Shown in pieces: positions 1-8,760 of a DNA stretch of 64,000 nucleotides. The DNA lies in contig NC_002678.2 in NCBI RefSeq assembly GCF_000009625.1, positions 1,612,001 to 1,676,000 of the forward strand. Reading direction: 5' to 3'. Position 1 is the first letter of the stretch, and each line of letters starts with the position of its first letter. The notes under the pieces were generated by a model. That model was not told the DNA's origin. It saw only the letters and a list, made by a program, of their open reading frames with translations, and did not search any database. The stretch comes from Mesorhizobium japonicum MAFF 303099. Its GTDB lineage: Bacteria; Pseudomonadota; Alphaproteobacteria; Rhizobiales; Rhizobiaceae. Position numbers and translations under genes: made by a program.

Positions 1-561
1 CTCGGGACGGTAGGAGCGGTAGCGGCTGAAGCAGGATTGGACGTGGTCGTCCGAAAGGTCCGCTGTCGCAACCAGCGGCGCCGCGCCGCCCTCGACATAG
101 CTGACTACGTCGGGCTGCTGCGCGGCCTGGCCGGCGTCGGCACTGGTTTCGAGATAGGGCGAGACGCAGGGGCGCTGCTGTCCGCTGTAGGACATGTAGC
201 TGTTGTCGTCTGGATTGTAGGAGCGGTAGCGGTCCGCGCACCAGCTGACATGAGCAGCCGGCAGCCTGGCCTGCTGCTCGTCCGCATCGGGCGCCACCGC
301 GCCTGTCTTGGTCGGGTCGACGGACTGCACCCTGGCGGCGGCGTCGGGTGCCGGGGCCTGCGCGGCGGCCACGCGCTCCAGGCCCGGCGCGGCCTTGTCC
401 ACGGGCTGTGCGTCCTTGGTCCACAGCTGCGAGACACTGTCGGCGGGCCTGGACTGATGCACCGGCTTGGCCAGTATCAGCCAGGCGGCGAAAGCCAGCC
501 CGCTGGCAAAGACCGCAAGGGTGAGGACGAAGCCTGCGACCAGTGCCAGAACCGCTTTCAT
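1..561 (-). CDS. BA14K-family exported protein, 3' end outside the window
   Basis: Reading the reverse strand from an ATG at 561 gives 187 open codons to the window edge, so the C-terminus is missing. An AAGGAG ribosome site lies 8 nt upstream. Residues 1-30 form a signal anchor (hydrophobic LALVAGFVLTLAVFASGLAF). A proline/alanine-rich linker follows. Two copies of the BA14K signature are visible: residues 108-132 (C-A-D-R-Y-R-S-Y ... R-P-C) and a second beginning at 173 (CFSRYRSYRPE) that runs off the edge. BA14K proteins were first described as a Brucella immunoreactive protein and are common in Rhizobiales; their molecular role is poorly defined. The tandem copy is unusual, since most members carry one. 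Confidence 0.8.
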   Translation of the reverse strand, partial: MKAVLALVAGFVLTLAVFASGLAFAAWLILAKPVHQSRPADSVSQLWTKDAQPVDKAAPGLERVAAAQAPAPDAAARVQSVDPTKTGAVAPDADEQQARLPAAHVSWCADRYRSYNPDDNSYMSYSGQQRPCVSPYLETSADAGQAAQQPDVVSYVEGGAAPLVATADLSDDHVQSCFSRYRSYRPE

Positions 562-684
562 CACACACTCCTTGCGTCCCCGCTAATAGAATGCGGAGCA
601 CCGGGACTGGTTCCGGCGAGCGAGCGTATTGCACGGTCAGCACTGGAGCGGCATGCGGATGCGCGAGGCGGCAGGCCTTGCTGC

Positions 685-1206
685 TCAAACCGGCAGTTGC
701 ACATCCACCGAAAACTGGTTCTCCACGGCCAGCAATGCCCTGGCCATTTCCTTGTCGCGCTGGCGCTTTTGCAGATACCCGGCCAGCAGCCAGTCCAGCG
801 AGAACCGGCCGGCGCCGACGGCGGCCAGCACGAACATGCCGCCTGATATGGCCAGGTCCTTTTCGAAATGCAGCAGCTCGTTCTGGCTGGCGAAGTTGGT
901 GTGGAACAGCAAGGCCGTGGCCAGGCAGAACAGGCCGAGCCCGATGCCGCCCAACCGCGTCAGCAGACCTGATGCCACCGAGAGCCCTGCCCCCAATTGC
1001 AGCGCGATGGTGGCGACGAACAGCGGCAGCCCGACGCCAAGTGCTGCCATCGCCCTGGCGGCGCCGTCGAAATGGGTGGCCAGCGTCACGCCCTCATGCA
1101 GGAAGATGAAGGACATGAGCAGGCGGCCGGCAAGCAGGGTGACGTCCCTGATGTGGTATTTCGTGGCGAGGCCGGAAAGCTTCGCGGCGATTTCGTTCGG
1201 TGTCAT
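685..1206 (-). CDS. DoxX-family inner-membrane protein
   Basis: 173 residues with four predicted membrane segments: roughly 25-45, 60-85, 90-110 and 125-145. The pattern is that of DoxX/DoxD membrane proteins (loop FLHEGVTLATHF after the first span, then GLLTRLGGIGLGLFCLATALL). I start it at 1206 because GGAGG lies 6 nt upstream; the longer open frame to 1425 reads through an intergenic palindrome. DoxX proteins are often linked to redox homeostasis, but no substrate can be inferred here. It lies downstream of, and in the same direction as, the TPR and metallo-hydrolase genes, 261 bp away, so it probably has its own promoter. Confidence 0.8.
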   Translation of the reverse strand: MTPNEIAAKLSGLATKYHIRDVTLLAGRLLMSFIFLHEGVTLATHFDGAARAMAALGVGLPLFVATIALQLGAGLSVASGLLTRLGGIGLGLFCLATALLFHTNFASQNELLHFEKDLAISGGMFVLAAVGAGRFSLDWLLAGYLQKRQRDKEMARALLAVENQFSVDVQLPV

Positions 1207-1406
1207 GGTCAGCCTCCAATTTTTGAGCACAGGCAAGCGCCGCCAGCCGTGGGGCGCGCGAAAACGGCGCCTGACGGCTGTGAGTTCGAAAAGGCCGGAG
1301 CCGGCTCGAGGGAGAGGCGCCGGCTCCGGCAATGGGCGCCAGCCACGAGCGCCCAAACTGGTGATGGTGGTGGTGGAGGATGGGTTAGCGCCAGCCCCCA
1401 CTCCGT

Positions 1407-1452
1407 CTCGGCTTCGCCGAGCCACCTCTCCCCCGCTTTGCGGAGGGAGAGG
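1407..1452. repeat. palindromic intergenic element (REP-like)
   Basis: Two adjacent hairpins: a 15-bp palindrome CTCGGCTTCGCCGAG at 1407-1421 and an inverted repeat with 8-bp arms CCTCTCCC/GGGAGAGG at 1425-1452. The same words recur in the larger elements at 3751-3924 and 61964-62109. It lies between two codirectional genes and may act as a transcript-end structure or be an inert mobile palindrome. Confidence 0.65.
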
Positions 1453-1467
1453 AATTGGGGCGCGGCT

Positions 1468-1947
1468 TTACTGCGTCACCTTGGTGTCGATGGCCTTCTG
1501 CAGGTCGGAAAGCTCCTCGCAGCCGGCGGGGCAGAGTTTCTGCAGCGAGGCCAGCTGCTCCTTGGCCTTGTTCATGTCGCCGGTCTCGACATAGAGCTCG
1601 CCCAGATATTCGCGGGCCGCCTTGTGGTCGGGCTTCAGCTCCAGCGCCTTGTTGTAATAGGTCAGCGCGGTGGTGACGTCGCCGGTCTTGCGCAGCGTGA
1701 AGCCGAGCAGATTATAGACGTCGGCCTGCTGGTTGTCCTGTGCGAGATCGCGCAGTTCGGCCAGCGCGCCCTTGTAATCCTTGGCGGCGATCTTGGCCTG
1801 GACGGCGGTGAGGTCGGGTGCGTCGGCGCCCTCTATATCATCCACCGCATAGGCCGGCATGATCGTTGCAACGGGAACGACGGTCAGCACGGCAATCGCA
1901 CCGAGCAGGCCGAACAGGGCGTTTCTGCCCAAAAGAAGCTGTTTCAT
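1468..1947 (-). CDS. exported tetratricopeptide-repeat protein
   Basis: 159 residues. A signal peptide spans about 1-34, ending in an AYA cleavage-like site. At least two TPR units follow: residues ~75-108 (VYNLLGFTLRKTGDVTTALT, YYNKALELKPDH) and ~109-140 (AAREYLGELYVETGDMNKAK). Two cysteines near the C-terminus (CPAGC) could form a disulfide, consistent with a periplasmic location. It lies 31 bp downstream of the Tat-exported metallo-hydrolase gene in the same direction, so the two are probably cotranscribed and it may scaffold that enzyme. That partnership is inference. Confidence 0.8.
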   Translation of the reverse strand: MKQLLLGRNALFGLLGAIAVLTVVPVATIMPAYAVDDIEGADAPDLTAVQAKIAAKDYKGALAELRDLAQDNQQADVYNLLGFTLRKTGDVTTALTYYNKALELKPDHKAAREYLGELYVETGDMNKAKEQLASLQKLCPAGCEELSDLQKAIDTKVTQ

Positions 1948-1978
1948 TGTCTTTCTCGCTTAGGTCTGAGTTACCCGT

Positions 1979-2950
1979 TCAAATCTGAACGGGAGAGAAG
2001 CCATAGGCATTGCCGTCTTTCACGAAGACGCCGGTGCCGGGGAACGGGAAATGCGACCCGGAAATGCGGATGTTGTCCGCGATCACCCGGTCGATGATCT
2101 TGTGGCGCGTGGCAATCGCGGTCGGCCCATCCTGGTCGTAGCTGCCCTGCCATTCCGGGTGCGGCGCCAGCAGCGCCGGCACATACATGGTGTCGGCCGA
2201 GATCATCAGCTGCTCCTTGCCGGAATTGGCGAGATACACCGAGTGGCCGGGCGTGTGGCCGGGCGCCGCGACAATCTGGATGCCGGGCGCCACTTCCGCG
2301 CCGTCCTCGACCAGCTTCCAGTTCTTCCATTTCGGGAAGTTCTCGGCGATCCGCTTGCCCGCCGGCTTGCGGCCCTCGGGCAGCTTGGCCAGCCGGCTCG
2401 GGTCTGTCCACCAATTGTATTCGGTGGCGTTGACGATCAGCTCGGCATTGGGGAACACCGGCGTGTTGGTGCCCTTTTCCATCAGGCCCCAGACATGGTC
2501 GGGGTGGAAATGCGAGATCATGATTGTGTCGATCGCCTTATAGTCGATGCCGGCGGCGGCCATGTTGGCCGGCAGATGCGTGGCATTGGCCTGCCACTGG
2601 CCGACGCCCGAGCCCGCATCCATCATGATCAGCTTGCCGCCCATCTTGAGCACGACGACGGTGAGCGGGATGGGCATGAAGTCGGTGGTCAGCCCCGCCT
2701 TGGCGAGGGCCGCCTTGGTGTCTTCGACCGAGACATCCTTGATGAAGGCCGGGTCGTGCGGCTTCTTCCAGATGCCGTCATAGATGGCGGTGACCTCGAT
2801 GTCGCCGACCGTGTATTTGTAGAAGCCGACGGTCGGCTCGACCGGTGTTTCGGCGAAAGCAGGGCGGGTGAATTCGAGTTTGCCGGCAAGGCCGAAAGCG
2901 GCAGCTGCGGCGGCGGATTGAAGCACTGTGCGGCGTGTCATGCTGAACAT
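1979..2950 (-). CDS. Tat-exported metallo-beta-lactamase-fold hydrolase
   Basis: 323 residues from an ATG with AGGAG 8 nt upstream. A twin-arginine leader (MTRRTVLQS then an alanine-rich core) directs it to the periplasm; cleavage is likely near AFA at 33. The zinc motif HFHPDH is at residues 147-152. Further metal and active-site positions appear in GHTPGHS and in ISADTM. The overall layout resembles lactonase or alkylsulfatase-like MBL proteins, but the substrate cannot be read from the sequence. It is the first gene of a likely two-gene unit with the TPR gene. Confidence 0.88.
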   Translation of the reverse strand: MFSMTRRTVLQSAAAAAAFGLAGKLEFTRPAFAETPVEPTVGFYKYTVGDIEVTAIYDGIWKKPHDPAFIKDVSVEDTKAALAKAGLTTDFMPIPLTVVVLKMGGKLIMMDAGSGVGQWQANATHLPANMAAAGIDYKAIDTIMISHFHPDHVWGLMEKGTNTPVFPNAELIVNATEYNWWTDPSRLAKLPEGRKPAGKRIAENFPKWKNWKLVEDGAEVAPGIQIVAAPGHTPGHSVYLANSGKEQLMISADTMYVPALLAPHPEWQGSYDQDGPTAIATRHKIIDRVIADNIRISGSHFPFPGTGVFVKDGNAYGFSPVQI

Positions 2951-3076
2951 TGTGGTCTCCTGTGGGTTGCGGTGGCGGCAAAAAATCGCGGTAGGAGCGA
3001 CGGAGGGCCACGCCACATGGCCCCCCGTCCTGATCGCGGACCGGGACGGGACCTCGAGGCTGTCCCACCCCTGAAC

Positions 3077-3298
3077 TCAGTTGCCCCAGATGCCCTGGCC
3101 TGGTTCGTCCGCCTCAGATTTCGTTGTCGCCCGGACACCGTGCCGGACCATGTCGGCCTTGCGGATCGAGGCGGTGTGGGTGTTGTCGACCGTGGCGGCC
3201 GTCTGGTTGGCGGTGCGGTCGTCAAAATGGTCGCTGCCGGCAAAGGCGCCGGTGGTGGCCACGAGGATGGCGGCGGCGGTGAGAGCGAGGGTTTTCAT
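3077..3298 (-). CDS. small secreted DUF680-like protein
   Basis: 73 residues: signal peptide MKTLALTAAAILVATTGAFA, then a short acidic/polar mature part starting GSDHFDD and ending GQGIWGN. This pattern (short signal, GSD-F, NQ-A-VD-T-ASI, terminal W-G) matches DUF680, a family I know mainly from Mesorhizobium; the assignment is by recall. Function unknown. It sits in tandem with a paralogue at 3352-3600. Confidence 0.75.
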   Translation of the reverse strand: MKTLALTAAAILVATTGAFAGSDHFDDRTANQTAATVDNTHTASIRKADMVRHGVRATTKSEADEPGQGIWGN

Positions 3299-3351
3299 GT
3301 CGATGCGTCCTGTTTGTGAGGTTTGAGAAGGCGTTCGAAGGTCGGGGGCGC

Positions 3352-3600
3352 TCAGCGGCCCCAGAGACTGTCCTCGTTGTGCCGGTTGATGATGTCCTGG
3401 ACCGACCCTTGGCTCGGCCCGGTCGTCACCTCGGTGTCGACGCCGGCCGGGTGCGCGGTGTGGGGGATCGAGGCGGTGGCATTGGTGTCGACGGAAGCGA
3501 CAGGCTGGTTGACATTGTCGCCGCCGAAATGGTCGCTGCCGGCAAAGGCGGCACTCGAGGCAAGCAACATCGCAGCCACGCTGAGAGCGAGCTTGGTCAT
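3352..3600 (-). CDS. small secreted DUF680-like protein, paralogue
   Basis: 82 residues starting MTKLALSVAAMLLASSAAFA, then GSDHFGG and NQPVASVDTNATASI, ending DSLWGR. It shares the signal, the GSDHF start of the mature protein and the W-G end with the neighbour at 3077-3298, so the two look like a tandem duplication. AAGGA lies about 9 nt before the ATG. A longer open frame to 3672 lacks a signal peptide at its start and is rejected. Function unknown. Confidence 0.75.
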   Translation of the reverse strand: MTKLALSVAAMLLASSAAFAGSDHFGGDNVNQPVASVDTNATASIPHTAHPAGVDTEVTTGPSQGSVQDIINRHNEDSLWGR

Positions 3601-3750
3601 TTCAGGTAAATCCTTGTTTCGTTTCTTCGCGTCGCGGGCCGGTTTGGCCCCGCTGAAGGGAAGACCCGGCAAGGCGGTGCTTTATTCCCGAGGGTGGTGA
3701 GCTTTTTTTGGAAGGGGCGGGTTCAAGGGGTCGCGGCCAGGCAGAACTTT

Positions 3751-3924
3751 GGTTCCTCGCCCCCACGAATGTGGGGGAGAGTGGCTCGGCGAAGCCGAGA
3801 CGGAGCGGGCGATGGCGCAGACCTGTGCCAGCTTATGTTCCTAGAGAGGTCGCGCTTTACGAAGGCCCCCTCTCCGACCGCTTCGCGGCCACCTCTCCCC
3901 CGCCTTTAACGGGGGCGAGGAACC
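3751..3924. repeat. MITE-like palindromic element, 174 bp
   Basis: Perfect 14-bp terminal inverted repeats GGTTCCTCGCCCCC (3751-3764) and GGGGGCGAGGAACC (3911-3924) enclose further palindromic blocks, including CTCGGCGAAGCCGAG. No open frame inside looks coding. It resembles the shorter element at 1407-1452 and the element at 61964-62109. Confidence 0.7.
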
Positions 3925-3949
3925 GGCTTTGCGCGGCTCTCCAGCCGCT

Positions 3950-4021
3950 CAGACACAATTCAGAAACAAGTTTCAACAATTCGGAAAAACTGGCGAAAAG
4001 ATCGGATGGCATAACCATCCT
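3950..4021. repeat. 72-bp dispersed repeat, copy 1
   Basis: This stretch aligns without gaps to 62121-62192, with about 12-13 differences by eye; the two start alike (CAGACACA) and end alike (ATAACCATCCT). In both places it follows a MITE-like palindrome by 10-25 bp, so palindrome and tail look like one compound repeat. It lies upstream of the synthetase gene and inside the spurious N-terminal extension of that frame. Confidence 0.65.
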
Positions 4022-4162
4022 GCGGGGGACTGCGTGGACTTCCTTTTCCGAAGCTTCGGTCCGCCATCGACAAGGGTCAAATTGCAGCGGCGGCACAGCC
4101 GAAAATGCCTGCTCGAACGGCGACATGAACAGCCGGGCGATACGCGGCCAGGACGAGAAAGT

Positions 4163-7100
4163 ATGGAAATGGATTACGGTGTCGATATCGTCGGCCTGGA
4201 CAGGGACGCGGCAAGCCAGGGCAATTCACCCGAGACTGGGCTGGCCCAAAACGGGCTGGCAAGCGTCGATGCGCTAGCTAGGCTCGCTCACGATTCGGCA
4301 TCGGCTGCTCGCAGCCAGATCCTGTTGGGCGCCGATTTCGCGCGGGCAGGCCAGCCCTACGAGCGGCTCGACGCGGTCTTCGAAGAGCTCGCTCAAACAT
4401 TCGCCACCTTGCCGGCGGTGATCTCCGACGGACGTGCCTGGACGTATCAGGAGCTGGACCGCCGCGCCAACCAGTTCGCCCGTGTGCTGATCAAGCGCGG
4501 CGTGCGGCCTGGCCACCGGGTCGGGCTCATTCTCGACCGCTCGGCGGAGACCTATATCGCCTTGCTCGCCGTGGTGAAGGCGGGCGCCGCCTTCGTGCCG
4601 CTGGCCACCGCCTTTCCGCAAGAGCGCATGGCGCTGATCATCGAAGACGCCGGCGTCAGCCTGATCGTCACCATCGCCACCTATGCGTCGCGGGCCGACC
4701 AGCTGCCGGTTCCCCATGTGCTGATCGACAGCGCCGCCGCCGAGATCTCCAAACAGTCCGGCGCGCCGCTGAAGCCGCAAGAGGCGCCGGCGGAAGACAT
4801 TTGCTACATCCTGTACACGTCGGGCACGACCGGCAGGCCGAAGGGCGTGGCCATCCGGCACCAGAGCTTCGTCAACTTCATCCGTGTCGCCGCCGCGTCC
4901 TACGGCTACAGGCCGGGCGATCGCGTCTACCAGGGCATGACGATTGCCTTCGACTTTTCCTCCGAGGAGATTTGGGTGCCGTTCGTCGCCGGCGCGACCG
5001 TGGTGCCCGCGCCCGGCCAGATGCCGCTCGTTGGCGAGGAGCTGGCGGATTTCCTGCGCCACCATGAAATCACCTGCATGGCCTGCAGCCCGACGCTTCT
5101 GTCGTCCATGACATCGGATGTGCCCAGCCTGCGCACACTCCTGGTCGGCGGCGAGGCCTGCCCGCACAATCTGGTGGTGCGCTGGTCGAAGCCGGGGCGG
5201 CAGATCCTCAACACCTATGGCCCGACCGAGGCGACCGTCACGGCAACGATGGGCGCGCTGACGCCGGACAAGCCGGTCACCATCGGCGTGCCGCTGCCCA
5301 CCTATTCCATCGTCATTCTCGATCCGTCGCTGCCGGAACTGGCCGAGCCCAGTGAACTGGGCGAGATCGGCATTGCCGGCATCGGGCTCGCCGTCGGTTA
5401 CCTGAACAGGCAAGACCTGACGGAACAGAAGTTCATCGCCGATTTCATCGGCCTGCCGAACAACCCGTCGCAGCGCATCTACCGCACCGGCGACCTTGGC
5501 CGGATCAACGGCGATGGCGAGATCGAATATGCCGGGCGCATCGACACCCAGGTGAAGATCCGCGGCTATCGTATCGAGCTCGGTGAGATCGAGGCGGTGC
5601 TGCTGGACCAGCCGGAGATCGCACAGGCTGCCGTCACCACCTGGGAGATCGAGCCCGGCCGCGTCGAACTCGTCGCCTATTACGCGCCCAAGGCCGGACA
5701 GCCGGCGCTCTCGCGCGCCGATCTCGCCCAGACGATGAAGCGGCGCCTGCCGGATTACATGGTGCCCTCCTATCTGGAGGAACTGCCCGCGATCCCGATG
5801 ACGGTCTCCAACAAGGTGGACCTTCGCCAGCTGCCGAAGCCGACAAGCGTGCGGCTTTCCGCCGACCGGGCGATGGTAGCGCCCGGCAATGACGACGAGC
5901 GCTTCCTGGCCGAGGCGCTGGGCGCGGTGCTGAAATTCGACGAGGTGTCGGTCGAGGACAATTTCTTCGACGATCTCGGCGCCAACTCGCTGCTGATGGC
6001 GCATTTCTGCGCGCGTGTGCGCACCCGCAAGGAATGGGCGACGACGTCCATGCGCGACATCTATCTCCATCCGACGGTGGCGCGCCTGGCCAAGCACCTC
6101 AGCGTCTCGGAAGATATGACGGCCGCCACCAACGAGCCTGTTCTCACCCGCCGGGCGTCGAATTTTGCCTACTGGACCTGCGGAATGGCGCAGTTGCTGT
6201 TCTACGGGGTCTACAGCTATGTCGGCCTGTGGGCGATCAACATCGGCCTCAACTGGATGTATGAAGCGCTCGACGATCCGCTGCAGCTCTATATCAGATG
6301 CGTGGCGCTCTCGTCCGGCGTGTTCTTCGGCATGACGGGCTTTGCCGTCCTGGCGAAATGGGTGCTCGTCGGCCGCTGGAAGGCCGAAACCTTCCCCATA
6401 TGGGGCCTGCGCTACTATCGCTTCTGGGTGGTCAAGACCTTGATCCGCACCGCCCCCGTCGTGCTGTTCCGCGGCAGCCCGCTCTACAGCCTCTATCTGC
6501 AGCTTCTCGGCACCAAACTCGGACACAACGCCGTCATCGAATCCAAATCCGTACCGGTCTGCACGGATCTGATCTCGATTGGCGCCAACACCATCCTGCG
6601 CAAGGAATCGATGATCCTCGGCTATCGGGCGCAGTCAGGCTATATCCACACCGGACCGCTGACCATCGGCCGCGATGCCTTCATCGGCGTGGGCTCCACG
6701 CTCGACATCGACACCTCTATTGGCGACGGCGGCCAGCTCGGCCATTCGTCCTCGCTGCAGCGCGGGCAAAGCATCCCGGACGGCGAACACTGGCATGGGT
6801 CACCGGCCGTGCCGACCACGGCGGACTATTGCAAGGTGCGCAATGTAAATCCTTACCAGGTCCGCCGCTTCCTCTATGAGGCCGTTCAGCTGGTGGTGCT
6901 GTTTGCCATCGTCACCCCACTGCCATTCCTGTTCCAGAGCTATTGGGAAAGCGTCGGCGACGACTACCAGGAGACGATCGGCCTTGTCGCGGTCGGCACC
7001 ACGGTCACGCTCTTTGGCTATATCGCCGTGGCCTTTCTCGTGGCGACGCTGGTGCCCCGCTTGACAAACCTGGTTCTGAAGCCAGGCCGCACCTACACGC

Positions 7101-8302
7101 TTTACGGTTTCCGCTACTGGCTGCAGACCGTCGCCGAATTCACCAGCAACTCGCGCGTGCTGGGGCTGCTGTTCGGCGACAGCTCGGCGATCGTGCATTA
7201 CATGCGCGCCATCGGCTGGAACCTCAACAAGGTGGTGCAGACCGGCTCCAATTTCGGCTCCAACCAGCAGCACGAAAACCCGCTTCTGTGCGAGATCGGC
7301 ACCGAGACCATGGTGTCGGACGGCCTGTTCATGATCAACATGCACAAATCCGCCTCGGCGTTCCGGCTCGAGCGGACGCGCATCGGCGAGCGCAACTATC
7401 TCGGCAACAACATCTATTATCCGCCGGATGGACGCACGGGCGACAACGTCCTGCTCGGCACCAAGGTGATGATCCCCATCGATGGGCCGGTGCGCGAGAA
7501 TGTCGGGCTCCTGGGTTCGCCTGCCTTTGAAATCCCCCGCATGGTCAACCGCGACAAGGAACTCATCGCCGGGGTCGACGAGGCGGACCGACGCCAGCGC
7601 ATCCCGAACAAGAACCGCCACAATCTGGTGACGATCCTTCTGTTCCTGGCCACGCAATGGGCGATGCTGTTCGCAACGCTGGCGATCTGGGATCGCGCGC
7701 TGAACTACTACACCGAATGGGCTGAGGTGGCGCTGTTCGTCGCCGTGCTCCTGACCTCGGCGATCACCATTCCGTTCTACATCCTGGTCGAACGGGCCAG
7801 CCTTGGCTTCGGCCGGCTGAAGCCGCAGATGACGACGATCTACGACGTCGCGTTCTGGCGCCACGAACGCCATTGGAAGCTTGCCGATTCGCCGATCGTG
7901 CGCCTGTTTGCCGGCACGCCGTTCCGGCCGATGATCCTGCGCATGCTAGGCGTCAAGGTCGGCAGCCGCGTCTATGATGGCGGAGCTAACCTGACCGAGC
8001 GCTCGCTGGTCGAGATCGGCGACGATGTCACGCTCAACGAAGGCTGCGTCATCCAGGCTCACTCGCTGGAGGAAGGCGCGTTCAAGTCCGACTATATCCG
8101 CATCGGCAAGGGCTGCACGCTCGGACCGTCCGCCTTTGTCCACTACGGCGTCGTGATGGGCGAAGGATCGGTGGCAGACACAGATTCCTTCGTCATGAAG
8201 GGCGAGGAGCTGGAACCCCACTCCATCTGGCGCGGCAACCCGGCCAAGCTGCATCGCTTCGTGATCCCGGTCACGGACGACGGTGCCAAGGCGTCGGCTT
8301 GA
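4163..8302 (+). CDS. Pls/PosA-type single-module NRPS: adenylation, carrier, six membrane spans, three C-terminal soluble domains
   Basis: 1379 residues from ATG 4163 (GGACGAG upstream); the frame upstream to 3929 crosses a repeat. Adenylation domain ~66-560: YTSGTTGRPKG at 218-228, TYGPTE 351-356, YRTGD 440-444, KIRGYR 465-470, and the lysine of NKVD at 551. Carrier domain ~580-650 with the phosphopantetheine serine at 609 (DDLGANSLL). Six hydrophobic spans near 673-695, 712-735, 905-925, 937-963, 1157-1177 and 1187-1209 alternate with three soluble domains (~775-885, ~1000-1125, ~1260-1368); the first and third have hexapeptide-like turns. No condensation or thioesterase domain. This is the layout of epsilon-poly-lysine synthetase and its relatives. 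Hand alignment to GrsA gives pocket D264 F265 E268 A307 L327 G329 T351 V359 T360; the acidic E268 would suit a basic amino acid. Substrate unproven. Confidence 0.93.
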   Translation: MEMDYGVDIVGLDRDAASQGNSPETGLAQNGLASVDALARLAHDSASAARSQILLGADFARAGQPYERLDAVFEELAQTFATLPAVISDGRAWTYQELDRRANQFARVLIKRGVRPGHRVGLILDRSAETYIALLAVVKAGAAFVPLATAFPQERMALIIEDAGVSLIVTIATYASRADQLPVPHVLIDSAAAEISKQSGAPLKPQEAPAEDICYILYTSGTTGRPKGVAIRHQSFVNFIRVAAASYGYRPGDRVYQGMTIAFDFSSEEIWVPFVAGATVVPAPGQMPLVGEELADFLRHHEITCMACSPTLLSSMTSDVPSLRTLLVGGEACPHNLVVRWSKPGRQILNTYGPTEATVTATMGALTPDKPVTIGVPLPTYSIVILDPSLPELAEPSELGEIGIAGIGLAVGYLNRQDLTEQKFIADFIGLPNNPSQRIYRTGDLGRINGDGEIEYAGRIDTQVKIRGYRIELGEIEAVLLDQPEIAQAAVTTWEIEPGRVELVAYYAPKAGQPALSRADLAQTMKRRLPDYMVPSYLEELPAIPMTVSNKVDLRQLPKPTSVRLSADRAMVAPGNDDERFLAEALGAVLKFDEVSVEDNFFDDLGANSLLMAHFCARVRTRKEWATTSMRDIYLHPTVARLAKHLSVSEDMTAATNEPVLTRRASNFAYWTCGMAQLLFYGVYSYVGLWAINIGLNWMYEALDDPLQLYIRCVALSSGVFFGMTGFAVLAKWVLVGRWKAETFPIWGLRYYRFWVVKTLIRTAPVVLFRGSPLYSLYLQLLGTKLGHNAVIESKSVPVCTDLISIGANTILRKESMILGYRAQSGYIHTGPLTIGRDAFIGVGSTLDIDTSIGDGGQLGHSSSLQRGQSIPDGEHWHGSPAVPTTADYCKVRNVNPYQVRRFLYEAVQLVVLFAIVTPLPFLFQSYWESVGDDYQETIGLVAVGTTVTLFGYIAVAFLVATLVPRLTNLVLKPGRTYTLYGFRYWLQTVAEFTSNSRVLGLLFGDSSAIVHYMRAIGWNLNKVVQTGSNFGSNQQHENPLLCEIGTETMVSDGLFMINMHKSASAFRLERTRIGERNYLGNNIYYPPDGRTGDNVLLGTKVMIPIDGPVRENVGLLGSPAFEIPRMVNRDKELIAGVDEADRRQRIPNKNRHNLVTILLFLATQWAMLFATLAIWDRALNYYTEWAEVALFVAVLLTSAITIPFYILVERASLGFGRLKPQMTTIYDVAFWRHERHWKLADSPIVRLFAGTPFRPMILRMLGVKVGSRVYDGGANLTERSLVEIGDDVTLNEGCVIQAHSLEEGAFKSDYIRIGKGCTLGPSAFVHYGVVMGEGSVADTDSFVMKGEELEPHSIWRGNPAKLHRFVIPVTDDGAKASA

Positions 8303-8754
8303 AGGCCGGAGAAATCCGCCTCGCCCCTGTGACCAAGGCCAATCGGGCCTTGGTCGCGTCGCTGGAACTGGCGCCGGAGCAAATGGATTTTGTCGCTGGC
8401 AATGAAGCCTCGCTGGAGGAGGCGCAATCCGACGAGGACGCGCGGCCACGTGTCATCATGGCCGGGGATCGTATCGTCGGTTTCCTCATGTACGACGCGC
8501 CGGATGATGACGACGAGGCGCGCATCTACCGCTTCATGATCGACCGCGCCTGGCAGGGCAGAGGCTACGGCAAGGCCGCGTTGCGCGAGGTGCTGCACGA
8601 GATCGGCGGGCTCGGTCACGTCAGGCACGTCTCGATCTGCTACGAACCGCAGAATGAAGCGGCACGCCAGCTCTATCGCACCGCCGGTTTCGTGGAAGAA
8701 GGGCTCGACGAGGATGGGGAAATGATCGCCGACCTCGTCCTGCCTAGAGGATGA
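8299..8754 (+). CDS. GNAT N-acetyltransferase resembling diamine/spermidine acetyltransferases
   Basis: 151 residues. The start is a TTG at 8299 that overlaps the synthetase stop (TTGA), implying translational coupling. Acetyl-CoA binding motif QGRGYG at 86-91, followed by the second GNAT half CYEPQNEAARQLYRTAGF (114-131). The order of motifs and the acidic N-terminal half resemble BltD/PaiA-type polyamine acetyltransferases; family placement is from memory. Between the synthetase and the PPTase, the likely job is acetylating the product or its amine building block, as tailoring or self-protection. Any amine acceptor is possible. Confidence 0.85.
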   Translation: MKAGEIRLAPVTKANRALVASLELAPEQMDFVAGNEASLEEAQSDEDARPRVIMAGDRIVGFLMYDAPDDDDEARIYRFMIDRAWQGRGYGKAALREVLHEIGGLGHVRHVSICYEPQNEAARQLYRTAGFVEEGLDEDGEMIADLVLPRG

Positions 8755-8760
8755 TCGTCA

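Noticed and set aside
3929..4162. N-terminal extension of the synthetase
   Set aside because: It translates the 72-bp dispersed repeat and has no A-domain homology; ATG 4163 is preferred.
4274..6526. 750-codon open frame antisense to the synthetase gene
   Set aside because: No domain, ribosome site or signal; long antisense frames are expected in GC-rich codon-biased DNA, and the plus strand has clear NRPS motifs.
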